From assembly GCA_965153455.1 (NCBI GenBank), contig OZ234503.1:310001-374000 (forward strand): a stretch of DNA of 64,000 bases. The letters run 5' to 3'. The first letter of the stretch is position 1. Each line of letters starts with the position of its first letter. This DNA comes from Sphagnum compactum. Its lineage: Eukaryota > Bryophyta > Sphagnopsida > Sphagnales. A program made the position numbers and the translations under genes. The notes under the pieces are model-generated. The model ran no database searches. It had not been told where the DNA came from and was given only the letters and a program-made list of their open reading frames with translations. Positions 9,218 to 20,040 of this stretch are shown here, piece after piece.

Positions 9218-11169
9218 TCATGTTTCATGGTATAGAATCTAGACAAGGTAGTTCAAAAAAACTTTTGCAAGCCTCTTGCATCAACACCCCAAGCAACTTG
9301 ATGTTAATGGAAAGCAATCGAATGTCATGAGGGCTAGATCTTTCAAACTTCCTAGAATTTGTAACCTTTCCATATTCAAGATAGGCCACAAAATTTTTAG
9401 AATTACAATATACCTAGGAAGGGGGAAGACAATAACCTTTTTCAAATTGACACACCCAATCCTAAACAACAAAAGCATGAAAAAAAAAATTCTTGGATCC
9501 CAAGGAATAGGAAAGGTGAACATACTGTGAGCAACAAGGTTACAAGGAATATGATGACCATTCAATGGATCAAAAGTTTTTCCAACAGTTGCCCTCAAAA
9601 TCCCACAAATCTTTGTGTTTTATATAACATGCCTTAAAGATAGCCCTTCCTTTGTTTGCAACCCTTATGCCCCAAGGCAGGTCTTGATCATTACAAATTA
9701 AAGAATTAGAAGATAGAAGGTGCCACAAAATATCATCACCTAAACCCTAAACCCTATTCCCCACCCATCTCTTTACCTACTTACATGTTTTTTCACTTTG
9801 GTACAAATTACCCTTTTAGATAGGGACCTACTAGACCCCACCTACTTGGTTGCACCTACCTACATGATTACCACTCCAATAGAGCTTGCAATTGTCGAAA
9901 ATGATAAAAAACATATGTGAATTCGTTCATTCAAACAATATTGAAAAGCATGATTAAAATATTTGTCCTGATTCATATTTGGATATGGTAGATATGCATT
10001 GGCTTGAAAAATTATGTTTTAGTATGTTTTGATATATTGCATAAAATTATATAAATCCAAATTGTGTGAAAGACTCCATTATGATATTGCATTAAGTTGT
10101 CAAAGGATGATTTTCATTATGATGAAGGTATTCCAAACTTAAGATATATTAAACATATATGTTCAAGGAATATGGAAATTCGTTTCAACTTTGGTACATA
10201 TAATGCATGTTGTACTGAGTTCAATTAAGTTATTAGGTTTAGATTTAGTAAATCTCATTTGCTTATTTTAATGGTGTACTTTAAACAATGTACATTAACT
10301 TTATAAATATGATGTTCATGTGATTATTTATGTTGTATAATTCTATGGTTAACATGGTGAAAGTATTATTTATATATTAAATCCTTGGTATTGAAATGAG
10401 AACAATGTTCAACATAATGATAATTATTACACACAATGATAAAGGATAGGAGGATTAAAATGAAAGTATTTCGTACATGCCAATAGCTAGAAACATGGAT
10501 GTATGAAAGTATTGTTAATTTCAAAATAAAATAAAAACAATCCCAAACAATTGGGTATTGTACCAAATAAATTGAAACAAAACGCACTAACCTTCTTGGG
10601 AAGGTGGTGAAGGTCCAAAAAGGAAATAGCTAAATTGATCACTTTGGGGAGGAGCAAATAGTATTGCTTGTTTATATTGTTTGGATTAGAACAATTTTTT
10701 TCATGATCTAACAATACTTGATTCAAGTTTATCCTTTGATAAAGATGTCATTGGTTCATTTGTTGCACCACGCACTAGTCCCTCAACTATCACCAAAATT
10801 ATCCTATCCATAGTTGGTGGAGGTTGAGTCATTTTCAACCTTGTGTGAGGTGTTATTTTAATCGATTTAACAATAACCAACTAGTTGATCCCTTTTGGGA
10901 CCTGGAGTGGGGGTAGGCCTAACGCCCAATATTATGAAAGGTATTAATATTTTTACAGCCCAAGTAATTAAGGATTTTTCATATAATTATGACAAAATAA
11001 TTCAACTGTTGTGTCCCACTCTTGCATGCCCTATCCTTTTATTGCCTCCTCTTCAACTTCTTGCATCCCCTGTTTTTATATCCCATGTCCTTTTACCGCC
11101 CCGTCCTTAGCTTCTTTGTTTTTAATAGTACCGCCTACCTGCCTTTGTGAAATCTATCGTTTATTCTGG
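9218..11169. other. Gene-free AT-rich stretch
   Basis: It starts with the right flank of the CACTA insertion. Frames are short and broken and no known protein is recognised. A pair of telomere-like 'aaccctaaaccct' words lies near 9743. The last part (about 10750-11169), read on the minus strand, continues directly from the gypsy integrase end and may be 3' sequence of that element. Confidence 0.5.
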
Positions 11170-13700
11170 TTGGGTCATCAAATAAACGGTATGGTTTGAA
11201 CTTGTTGACATTCATGAGGATAGGATTGGTTTTTAATTTCTCCAGAATAGTATGGAGGATGGTATTGTTGGGTAAACAATACTACACTTGGTAGGGGCCG
11301 AACCATCATTTATTGAACTTACTTTTATATTCTTTGCGTCCTTTGGGAGACCACAATACATGTTCACCTAGAAAAAATGTTTTAAAATGGTAATGTTGAC
11401 CTACCCAGACTGTGTGGGTTGTAGTTTTGGCGTTTGTGGTAATTGTGGCTTGTTGGCGGTGTTTGTCAAGTTTCTCCGATTTTACAATACAACTAGTTAA
11501 AACACACAGAATTGACATTTTTGAAAAGTTGTGTTTATTGCCATTAGGGAGGATATATTATGTAGGCATAAGTGGGAACAAACCATAGATTAATTGGAAT
11601 AAGTTTTGACTAATGGTAACCTTGTAAGCAATGCAATACGCATACAACATGGCTGGTAAATGTTCATCCCAATCATTATGCTTGTCATTCACCGATTTGG
11701 TCAGCATGGTACTAATTACCTTGTTGGTTGACTTCACCCATTACCCTGGGGGTGATTGGTAGTAGAAGTTGTATGCTGCAACAAAAAACTTTCCACCAAG
11801 TAATTATTTCATTGATGAAATGATTACCTTGATCCATTACCAATGTGAAGGGGCAATCGAAACGAATGAATATGTACTCATAGATGAACCTAGCGGTAAC
11901 AATTGCGGTAATCCTATGAAACGCCTTTGCCTCCACCATTTGGTGGCGTAATTTGTTGCCACGAGGATATATTTTTTACTACTATACCTCCCCACAGGTT
12001 TGATAGGACCAATAGAATCTATACCCCAATTCATGAAAAGGTCAGCTAGTGATTGGTGACTAGATGAACCATACTCATTGTTACCAAATTATTGGTACAT
12101 TAGCAATCATTGCAAGAAATAGTACACGAACACATCTTTATGTAAAGTAGGTCACCAATATTTTGCATCCAAGATTTTCCGGGTGGTAATATTGACAAAG
12201 AAATGACCGCCTCTAATCCCCTTGTGCAATTCCTCCATTACAATGGGCGTTTCCTTGGGATCCAAGCATTGTTGGAACACCAAATCCTGTCCTAAGTGGT
12301 ACAAAACCTCATCCTTCAATGTGAACCTCAAACTCAAATTATGAATTTACATTTGTGCTTTAGTGGGTAATCTTTGGGAAACATGCTAGTACAAAGATAT
12401 TATTTTACTTCATGCAACCAATCAATGCGTGGAAAATAATATCGCATCAGTTGTCTGGTCCAATACTTTTGTCGTCTTAGTTTCATGCAATAATTGAGAT
12501 AGAGCATCCATAATTCAATATGTTTTATCGGGCTCGTAAACAATGACAAAATCATATTCCAAAAAGAGTAACAACCATTGGGCAATTTATCTGGATAACT
12601 ATGGTTTGTTGACTAAATATGTCAATGCCATGTGATCCACATAGAACACAAATTTGTTACCCATGGGATAATGATGGAATTTGTGTAACATGTAGATCAT
12701 CGCCGATGCTTCCCACTTCGTAGTGGTGTAGTTTTGCTCCACATTGTTCAACAAATGAGAGGCATATGTGATTGGCTGATTACACATATTGCCCAAGTTT
12801 TGAGCCAACATGGTGTTTATTGCCAGGTTAGACATGTCAGTATGCACATGGAATTCTTTATCCCACTATGGTGATATCAAAATTGGAGCTTCCACATACT
12901 AGCGTTTGATGGTTTCCCAAGCTTGCTAATATTCTACGATCCATACAAAGGATTTGTTTTTTTGCATTAATTTGGTGATTGGTGCCATAATGAAAATGAA
13001 GTTTGAATGAAATAACAGTAAAATTGCACGATTCCATTGAACACATATATCTCATGAGGGATAGTTGGTGCCGACATGTTCACAAAAACCTTGATCTTCA
13101 TTGGGTCCAGTAGCTTTCCTTCCCTAGAAACTATGAAGCCCAAAATCATGTCTGAAAACACCAAAAACATGCACTCCTCTAGGTTGAGACTAATATTGTC
13201 CCCTTGGCATTTCTCAAAGCACAACCAAAGCTTGGATAATTGGGTTATCAAGTCGATGAAGATGATAAAATCATCCAAGAACAACTTCATGAACACATCG
13301 AAGTATTCACGAAAAATGCGACCCTCTAGTACACGGGTGGCCCATTTTTTAGCCCAAATGGCATTACCACCCATACGAATGTTCCCCAATCCGTGATAAA
13401 AGTTTTCTTGTGTTGATCATTTGACACAATGTGAATATGATGGTATCTTAAGAAACCATCGATGAAGGAGTAGACCTCATGTCCTATCACCTAGTCTAGC
13501 ACCTCATTGATGAATGATAATGGATACGAGTACCTTTTGGTGGCGGTATTCAACTTGCTGAAATTGATGCAAATCCTCAATTTGCCATTTTTTTCAAGAT
13601 GATAATAAAACATGATAACCATGTAGCTTGTTCCACATGTGTAATGAATCTTATGACTAGTAATTTATCCAAATCCTATTTGATTACCGTAATGTAGTTA
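11170..13700 (-). mobile_element. Degenerate Ty3/gypsy retrotransposon pol (RT-RNase H-integrase)
   Basis: Domains follow the gypsy order on the minus strand. Reverse transcriptase (about 13600-12970) has YSFIDG, FVWVVMPFGLKNGPP and FMKLFLDDF, the last being the YxDD-type site. RNase H (about 12850-12600) has ITYASHLLNN and FVFYVDHMAL. The integrase zinc region is near 12340-12150 (ELHKGIRGGHF). The integrase core (12035-11710) shows [20 protein letters not shown] and DQGNHF. A GPY-type integrase tail (WFGPYQV) lies near 11310, followed by KFKPYRLFDD near 11190. Several frameshifts and stops break the frame. No flanking LTR pair was found, so this is a fragment of an old insertion. It sits between the two arms of the 20-kb inverted repeat. 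Confidence 0.9.
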
Positions 13701-14329
13701 GGATTCACTTATATCTTGCTTGATGTGGGGGAGGAATGGTGGTGTCCAATTCAATTTTATGTTCAACAATGTGGAGTGGTATGCCTCAGAGGTCTTTGTA
13801 TGTCTAAGCAAAGACATCTTCAAATTCCTTGAGCAGTTCATTGGAGGTGGTCACAACAGGTGCTACCAAATTTGCATTCATCTTCATGTATTATGGTTCT
13901 TTTTATGTCCCCAAATCGACCTTTGGAACATGTGCTTTTGGTGGTAACATCCATTTCACAATTTGGAAGCCCTTGACCTGATCACAAACATGGGTTTCAT
14001 CTTGCATAGTCCCAGGGACATGTAGTATTTGTATGGGTTGCTTTAGAGACCCAAGGTCTAGTAATACCACTTCACCTATTACAAACAACTCAGGATCCGT
14101 GGCCATGAGTACTACCTTTTCATCGTCCATGACACCCTCCACAAAATTATAGCATATTTATTGCCTATGGTCTACGATGTCACCACTAAGATACTGAAGT
14201 ATATGTATGGTCTTGATAACACCATTACCCTCAATTGTGACCAAATCACTACCCCAATCCTGAACCACCATGGTGTCACATAACTAGGGTCTCCTTAACA
14301 ACATGGCGTAAATAGAATCTTGTAAATAT
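13701..14329 (-). other. Unrecognised stretch upstream of the gypsy RT
   Basis: It holds one 79-codon minus-strand frame (14142-13903) without a recognisable motif. From its position it could be protease-region sequence of the same retrotransposon, but no D-S/T-G active-site motif is evident. Confidence 0.3.
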
Positions 14330-15150
14330 GAAGAAGGTGAAGGTGGTTGTCATTGCCTTCTTCAGGGCGGGTGTTGCAGAGAAGAAGAAGAAGGTGATGG
14401 CAACTATTGTTACCTTCTTCTTGGGGGTTTTGTAGATAAGAAAAAGGCAAGGACAATGCGTCGTCGCCTTCTTCTTAGGGGGTGTTGCAAAGAAGAAGAA
14501 GGTGATGGTAGCTACCATCACCTTTGTCTTTCATGCCTACTATTACAGAGATGAAGAAGAAGGTGACGGTAACTATTGTCACCTTCTTTTTGCGGGTTGT
14601 TGTAGAGAAGAAGAAGAAGGTGACAATAGCTACCATTGGCTTTTTCTTGCGGGGTGTTACAAAGAAGAAGAAGACAACGACAATCACTGTCGCCTTTTTC
14701 TTTTGTGGGTGCTATTGAAGAGAAGAAAAAAAATAAGGTGATGGAAATATTCATCGCCTTCTTCTTGGGGGGGGGGTGTTGCAAAAAAGAAGAAAAAGGC
14801 GACAACAGTGGTGACAGGAATTGTTGTTGCCTTCTTCTTGGGGGGTTGTTGCAAAGAAGAAAAAGGCGACGACAATAACTATTGCCATCGCTTTCTTTTG
14901 GGGGGGGGGTGTTGTAGAGAAAAAGAAGGTGATGGCAACAACTACCATTGCCTTTTTCTATGGTGGTGTTGCAAAAAAAAAAAAGATGACAACACCTTCT
15001 GTCACCTTTTTTGATAGCTTTGTTGCAAAAAATGGTGATAGTAACTATCCTTGCCTTTTCGGTGGTTTTGTTGTGAAGAAGGTGATGGTAGCAATGTTGT
15101 CGCCTTCTTTTAAGGTGGTGGTGTTGTGAAGAAGGCGATGGCAACATGCA
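14330..15150. repeat. Hairpin-unit tandem array, right copy
   Basis: About 14 units with a period near 58 bp (range about 50-75). Each unit is A/G-rich, then an inverted repeat, then T/C-rich, joined by a G-rich linker like 'ggggggtgttgca'. A good example is AAGGTGATGGTAgcTACCATCACCTT around 14500-14525. The stem sequence varies between units (ggtgatgg, ggtgacgg, ggcgacga) while the two half-stems within a unit largely track each other. The array is the inverted, larger counterpart of 2040-2420. Long frames are open on both strands because the repeat lacks stops; a 218-codon minus-strand frame here is repeat-derived and not a gene. Confidence 0.85.
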
Positions 15151-16129
15151 ACTGTTTTTTTTTTTTTCTTTCATTGGTCTAGTTCATTAGAATTAACAAT
15201 TAACAATTAAATGGTGGTTTTTTTAAATGTTGAAGGTTGTAATGGCTAAAGGAAGGAGCTTGAAGAAAGGTGGTGGTGATTTGGGAGCTCACAAGCAAAA
15301 TGTTGCTTCATCTGAACAGACAATTGAGAAGCAAAATGGTAATCCATTACAACCAGGACTTGGGGAGCAAAATGTTACTCCATCAAAACTAAGAATTGAT
15401 GAATCAAACAATCTATGTGGTTTAGAGTTGACAATGGTGATAGTTTGGAATTCAAATGGTGAGGTCACTCTCAATATAGATTGGGAATTTTGATCAAAAA
15501 ATGGTGGGTTAGATTGTTTTAAAAATTAGGTACATTAAATTAAATGAAAATTAAAAAAATTGTATGAGTTTTTTAAAGTTTAATTATATCTTCACCTTTC
15601 GGATTTTTTTTGTCAAAATTTTTTTTATTACAATACCTGAAAATAGTTAGAGTTTTTAAGAGTTGTATTTAATTGGATGATTTTATGTTTTGCAATACCT
15701 TCATGTTGTTTTTTGAACTTTTTATGTATATGGTTTAACGGTTAGGATTTTTTAATTTAAAAGTAATGATTTAAAATATATATTTCTTGGTTTAAGTCCG
15801 AAACTTGAAATCAACTAGGCATTTCAGCCACTAGCACTTCCTTCTCCACCTAATATGGCTCAAAAGGACAAAGAATGGATGAAGGTTGGGTCCAAATGAA
15901 AGTGTAAAGTTGGCACTTACATTGTCGCATATTGTGCCAAATGTTGTTGACCAAACATTTGAGGGAGGTGCATAGTTTAGTGGTGGAAAAAAGGCTAAAC
16001 CTAGGAGGCTTTCAATTTCTAAAGGAGGTCCCCGACATCAAGACCATGTTAAAATGAACGTTCGCATCTTGGGAAATGCCATGGCCGTGTAAAGGCAGAA
16101 TGATCAAAAGGTTGTTAGTCGTGTTCATG
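15151..16129 (+). other. Possible transposable-element coding remnant in the right inner arm
   Basis: A plus-strand frame of 88 codons (15227-15493) includes MAKGRSLKKGGGDLG and ends in NIDWEF. A second region (about 15850-16250) shows broken coding-like text such as RQNDQKVVSRVHAKAH and YWISMNLE in shifting frames. The distal part continues across the point where similarity to the left arm begins, so it belongs to the element that owns the arms. I do not recognise the protein. Confidence 0.35.
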
Positions 16130-16253
16130 CCAAAGCTCATTGAAGATGGCATGGGATGTCAAAAATTAGGATGAAAAGTCCAATAAAGCAAGTCAGATAG
16201 AAGAGTTAACAGATGTATTGGATTTCCATGAATCTAGAATGAATCATGGAAGG

Positions 16254-17168
16254 TGATGCGATCCCAACTCCTTGAGGGACTCAAATGTGAGTCCTAAACA
16301 AGAAATAACGGAAGAGTAAGGAGTCGGGGCACGCTCCTTAACTCGCAGCACTTAGAGGGGTAGAGGGGGCATGCTGGAGTTCTGAGATGGAACTAGGAAG
16401 AATTGACAAGCTTTAATTATTCACACGAACTTGCACAAAACCAACACGGGGTGGTTAGCGCATAGTTTGAACACTTTTGGTGGTAGGACAAGCCATGGGC
16501 AACTCGGACTCACAAGACTCACCACGGCCCGAACTTGGGGGAAGCCACCACCTTCCCCTTTATAATATACTCTGTGCCTCTCCATGGGGGCCACATCTAG
16601 ATGTCTTTTTGTCCTAGGACTCCCAAGTGGGAGGCTTGAAATTCCCTCGGTTAGGACTCCTGCGACTTTGGGGGCCAATAACTTCGCGTGTAGACCTTCA
16701 ATTGCGATGAGGTCTAAAGCAAAGTTGTAGCCCTTGTTGAAAGCTTTCCAATGTTATGTCGCATGTTGCTTGCATGCGAGGAAATTGGGTCAATTCATGA
16801 CTTTTAGTGGTCGGGAGTCAAATTGCTAGTTTGACTCTCGACCTTTCTTTTGATCATAACTTGTGTTTCAGATGTGCAAATGGGTGATGCGAGCCCATTT
16901 CAGACATCTATGTTTCAATAGCTTTCCAATGATTGAAAGAACTCTTTGAGTCGATGGGTTTTGACCCCTGCAATTGCGTTCTGAAGATTTGGGAGTCCCA
17001 AAGGGACTCTAATTCCTAACATGGGAGTTCACTTGGGAGTGTGAGGGTTCATTCCCTCACCTTCTTTGGCACTCCCGGGAGCATGAGATGTGATTCCCGG
17101 GCTTCCACTTGGCCCGTAACCTTGCAACCCCTTGCCTTGGTCACGAGCCCAAGGCTACGGTTGCGACA
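16254..17168. mobile_element. Solo LTR with 5-bp target-site duplication
   Basis: This 915-bp insertion begins TGATGCGATCCC and ends GGTTGCGACA, so it has TG..CA ends. It is flanked by GAAGG (16249-16253 and 17169-17173). The matching site in the left arm (near 1812, minus strand) is an uninterrupted 'catgcaaggtacg', an empty site. There is no internal gag/pol, so it is a solo LTR left by recombination. It is GC-richer than the arm. I could not find a second copy in the window. Confidence 0.9.
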
Positions 17169-17804
17169 GAAGGTAAGAAATAATAATAATCAATGTTTAT
17201 TATTTTTTTATAATTTTCTTTCATCCAAAGTGTGTTAGGTTTTAATTTGGTGGTTTTTGGGTGTTTATAAGGTTGAGGAAACAATAAAAGAAGCGTTTAT
17301 TGCGAATGCAGTTCAAGTTGAGATGTAACACCACCATTTGTACATTGCTCGTCATGTAACAAGCGCTGCAATTGAAGTAACAATTTACCGAAGTAAACAC
17401 GAAATTGTAGATAATGATATGGTTTAGGGTTTCCATTTATATATCTAGGTTTTTTTAACCCTTTCATTTTTTGGACTACCCAATTTTTGAACTTTGGTTT
17501 TTTGATATATTATAAAGAACCTTCTTTTTTTCATTGGGTTTTTTAACAATTTTTGATCCACCCATTTTTTTACATCTTTTATCAATATACTATTTTTTTA
17601 AAATCACATTTGATTGATGGATATATTGTTAATCATATTGGTCTTCTTTTTCATAATCTGATTAATACTTTGATGTAAGAATAAAAAATAAATAGGCCCA
17701 TATGAATAGTTAACATTAATTTGTTTAAGGTTTACAAAAATCAAAATGAACATTGTGCAATACTTACATCCTTTCTATTATAATTTTCCATAAAACCATT
17801 TCAA

Positions 17805-18120
17805 ATATGTATTACCCACATATAGGGTCTCGTAATAGTTGTTAGTTTTTTTCATCCATTGCAACACCTGCATATAGGGTCGTATAATGGACGCAATACC
17901 CACATATAGGGTTTTGTAATAGTTGCTAGTTTTTACATTCATTGCAATACTCGCATATAAATTTCGTAATAGTTGTTGGTTTTTACATCCATTGCAATAC
18001 TCGCATATAGGTCTCGCAAATAGTTGTTGGTTTTTACATCCATTGCAATACCCACATGTAGGTCCAGAAATAGTTGTTGATTTTTTACATCTTTTGTAAT
18101 ATTTGCATATAGGTTTCCAT
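17805..18120. repeat. Tandem repeat, ~55-bp unit, right-arm copy
   Basis: About six imperfect units with the core 'catccattgcaatactcgcatatagg' split by 'tagttgttggtttttta'. It is the inverted and expanded counterpart of 1050-1270. Confidence 0.75.
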
Positions 18121-20040
18121 TGTAATATTTATGAGATTCATAGGACATAATAATCTAATCTAAGTATCAACTAATAATTTCATAATTTAGGGATTAGAAA
18201 AAACTTATTTCAGATAATGTAAATGATTGATTATCATATTTTAAAAATCATTTATTTATTAATATTAATTAATTGATTATTTGGTGAACCTTAATTATTT
18301 AGATAACTAAAATTCAGATATAAAAATCAAATCAATAATTTGATATTTAATTTATTATTTTAATTAGATTTTTTTATGTTGATAAATTATTGAAATCATT
18401 ATTTTTGATAATCATTCATTAAATCATACCCCCCTTTATCATCAATGTGATCAATTTTGCATTATGTTGATTTTTATATATGTTAAATCATACTATAAGG
18501 TGAATAAATAATTTTGAAAACATGAATTTCATGATGTATTAACGGGGAATCAAATATTTTAAAAATATTTTTATGTTTCCTGCTTATGAATTATCACAAT
18601 ATGATATGGGTATTACATTTAAACAAAAGTGGGTTAAGAAATATTGAACTTCAACAACTATGGAACATATGGAAATAAAGGAGATTCATAATTATGTTAT
18701 AGATCTAAACAAATGATAAAATTAGAAACCAATACAATGAACAAAGTCTAGAGTATAAACCTTACACTTTGATATATATATGAACCAAATTCTTACATTA
18801 AATCATATGGCATAATCGTTAAAAATCCAAATGATATTTTTTCATAAACCCTATTAGAACTCTAACTATATGAACCCTAACCAAAAAAAGTCCTAGTGAT
18901 ATATGCCCTAAACCCAAAAAACTATACAAAATATATAAATTATATAATGCAAAACAAAAAAATAAAAAAATAGGAAAAAATTTAGAAACCAAATTTTAAA
19001 GCTTTTAAACTATAAAGATTTATTGATCGAAAAAAACTTAATCTTAAGAAACAATCAAATAAAATTTGTAAAAAACCAAAAGAAAATATATGTCTTTTAC
19101 TTTTGTGTGATCTCTCTAAACTAATTTTTTTTCCACTCTCTTTGAAAAAGATATAGAATGAAATTATATCATTTCACATATGTCTAAAACCTAAAATTTA
19201 GTTTAGGTTAATTATTATACATTTGTGAAAAACTTACTAACTAATTTATCAGTCCCAACCTAAACTATAATTCAATAGTACATACTTATAATAATTACAT
19301 GGAAAGATGTATTGTAATGTCCATTCCATAAATAAATTAGGTAAACAAAATTTAATAAAATATGCATTAACTAAACCAAGATGGCTACAATTATGATATT
19401 GTTTCCACTATAAATTGTTTGTAATATCTACATATGGAGACCTATGTTCATCATCCCTGAATTAGGACAAACCTTAATAAATTGATAGGTAGGATTGGGG
19501 GCTTGGGGGGTGGTAAAAGTGAGTAGGTAATTAGTTAGGTCTTTAGCTATGTAAAAACCATAGGTAGGTAGGTGAACATAATGGTAGGTAGGAAAGCGGG
19601 TGCATAGGTAGGTAAGTAGATATATAAGTAGGTAGTTGGTTAGTAGGCAAGTTAGTAAATAGAAAGGAAGTTCAAGGAGCAAGGTAGATAAGTTACTAAA
19701 GTAGGTAGGCATGTAGGTAAGCAAGTTAGAAGGTAGGAAACAAGTTACACTAGTAAGGTAGATAGGCAAGTTAGTACGTAGGAAACAAGTTACCTTATCG
19801 AGGTGACTAGGTTTCTAGAGTATTTATGTCAATAGGGTGGTTGTGTATATAGGGTTGTTAAATAGTAACGTAGCTAGGTCAGTAAGGTATCTAGTTAACA
19901 GGGTAGCTAAGTTAGTAGAGTAGGTAATTAGTATAGTAGTTAGGTCAGTAGGATAACTAATTATTAATGTAGCTATTTTAGTAGGGGATAATTAGTAAGG
20001 TACCAAGGTTGGTACAATATTTATGAAGGTAGGAAGGTGA

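Larger units (their letters stand above)
16130..20040. repeat. Right arm of the ~20-kb long inverted repeat
   Basis: It is the reverse complement of 1-1965, interrupted by a solo LTR (16254-17168) and by about 1 kb at 18430-19440 with only weak left-arm counterpart. The outer end (about 19440-20035) is rich in GTAG/TAGGTAGG words that mirror the CTAC-rich left end. The arm's outer limit is near 20035-20040 but cannot be fixed because the left arm runs off the window. No gene is supported. Confidence 0.85.

Noticed and set aside
14518-15174. A 218-codon minus-strand frame with a repeated Cys-His-Leu pattern
   Set aside because: It is generated by the hairpin array; frames on both strands stay open there because the repeat has few stops, and no known protein is matched.
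17805-18120. CRISPR-like regularly spaced repeats
   Set aside because: Units are contiguous tandem repeats without unique spacers, and the sequence is plant nuclear DNA.
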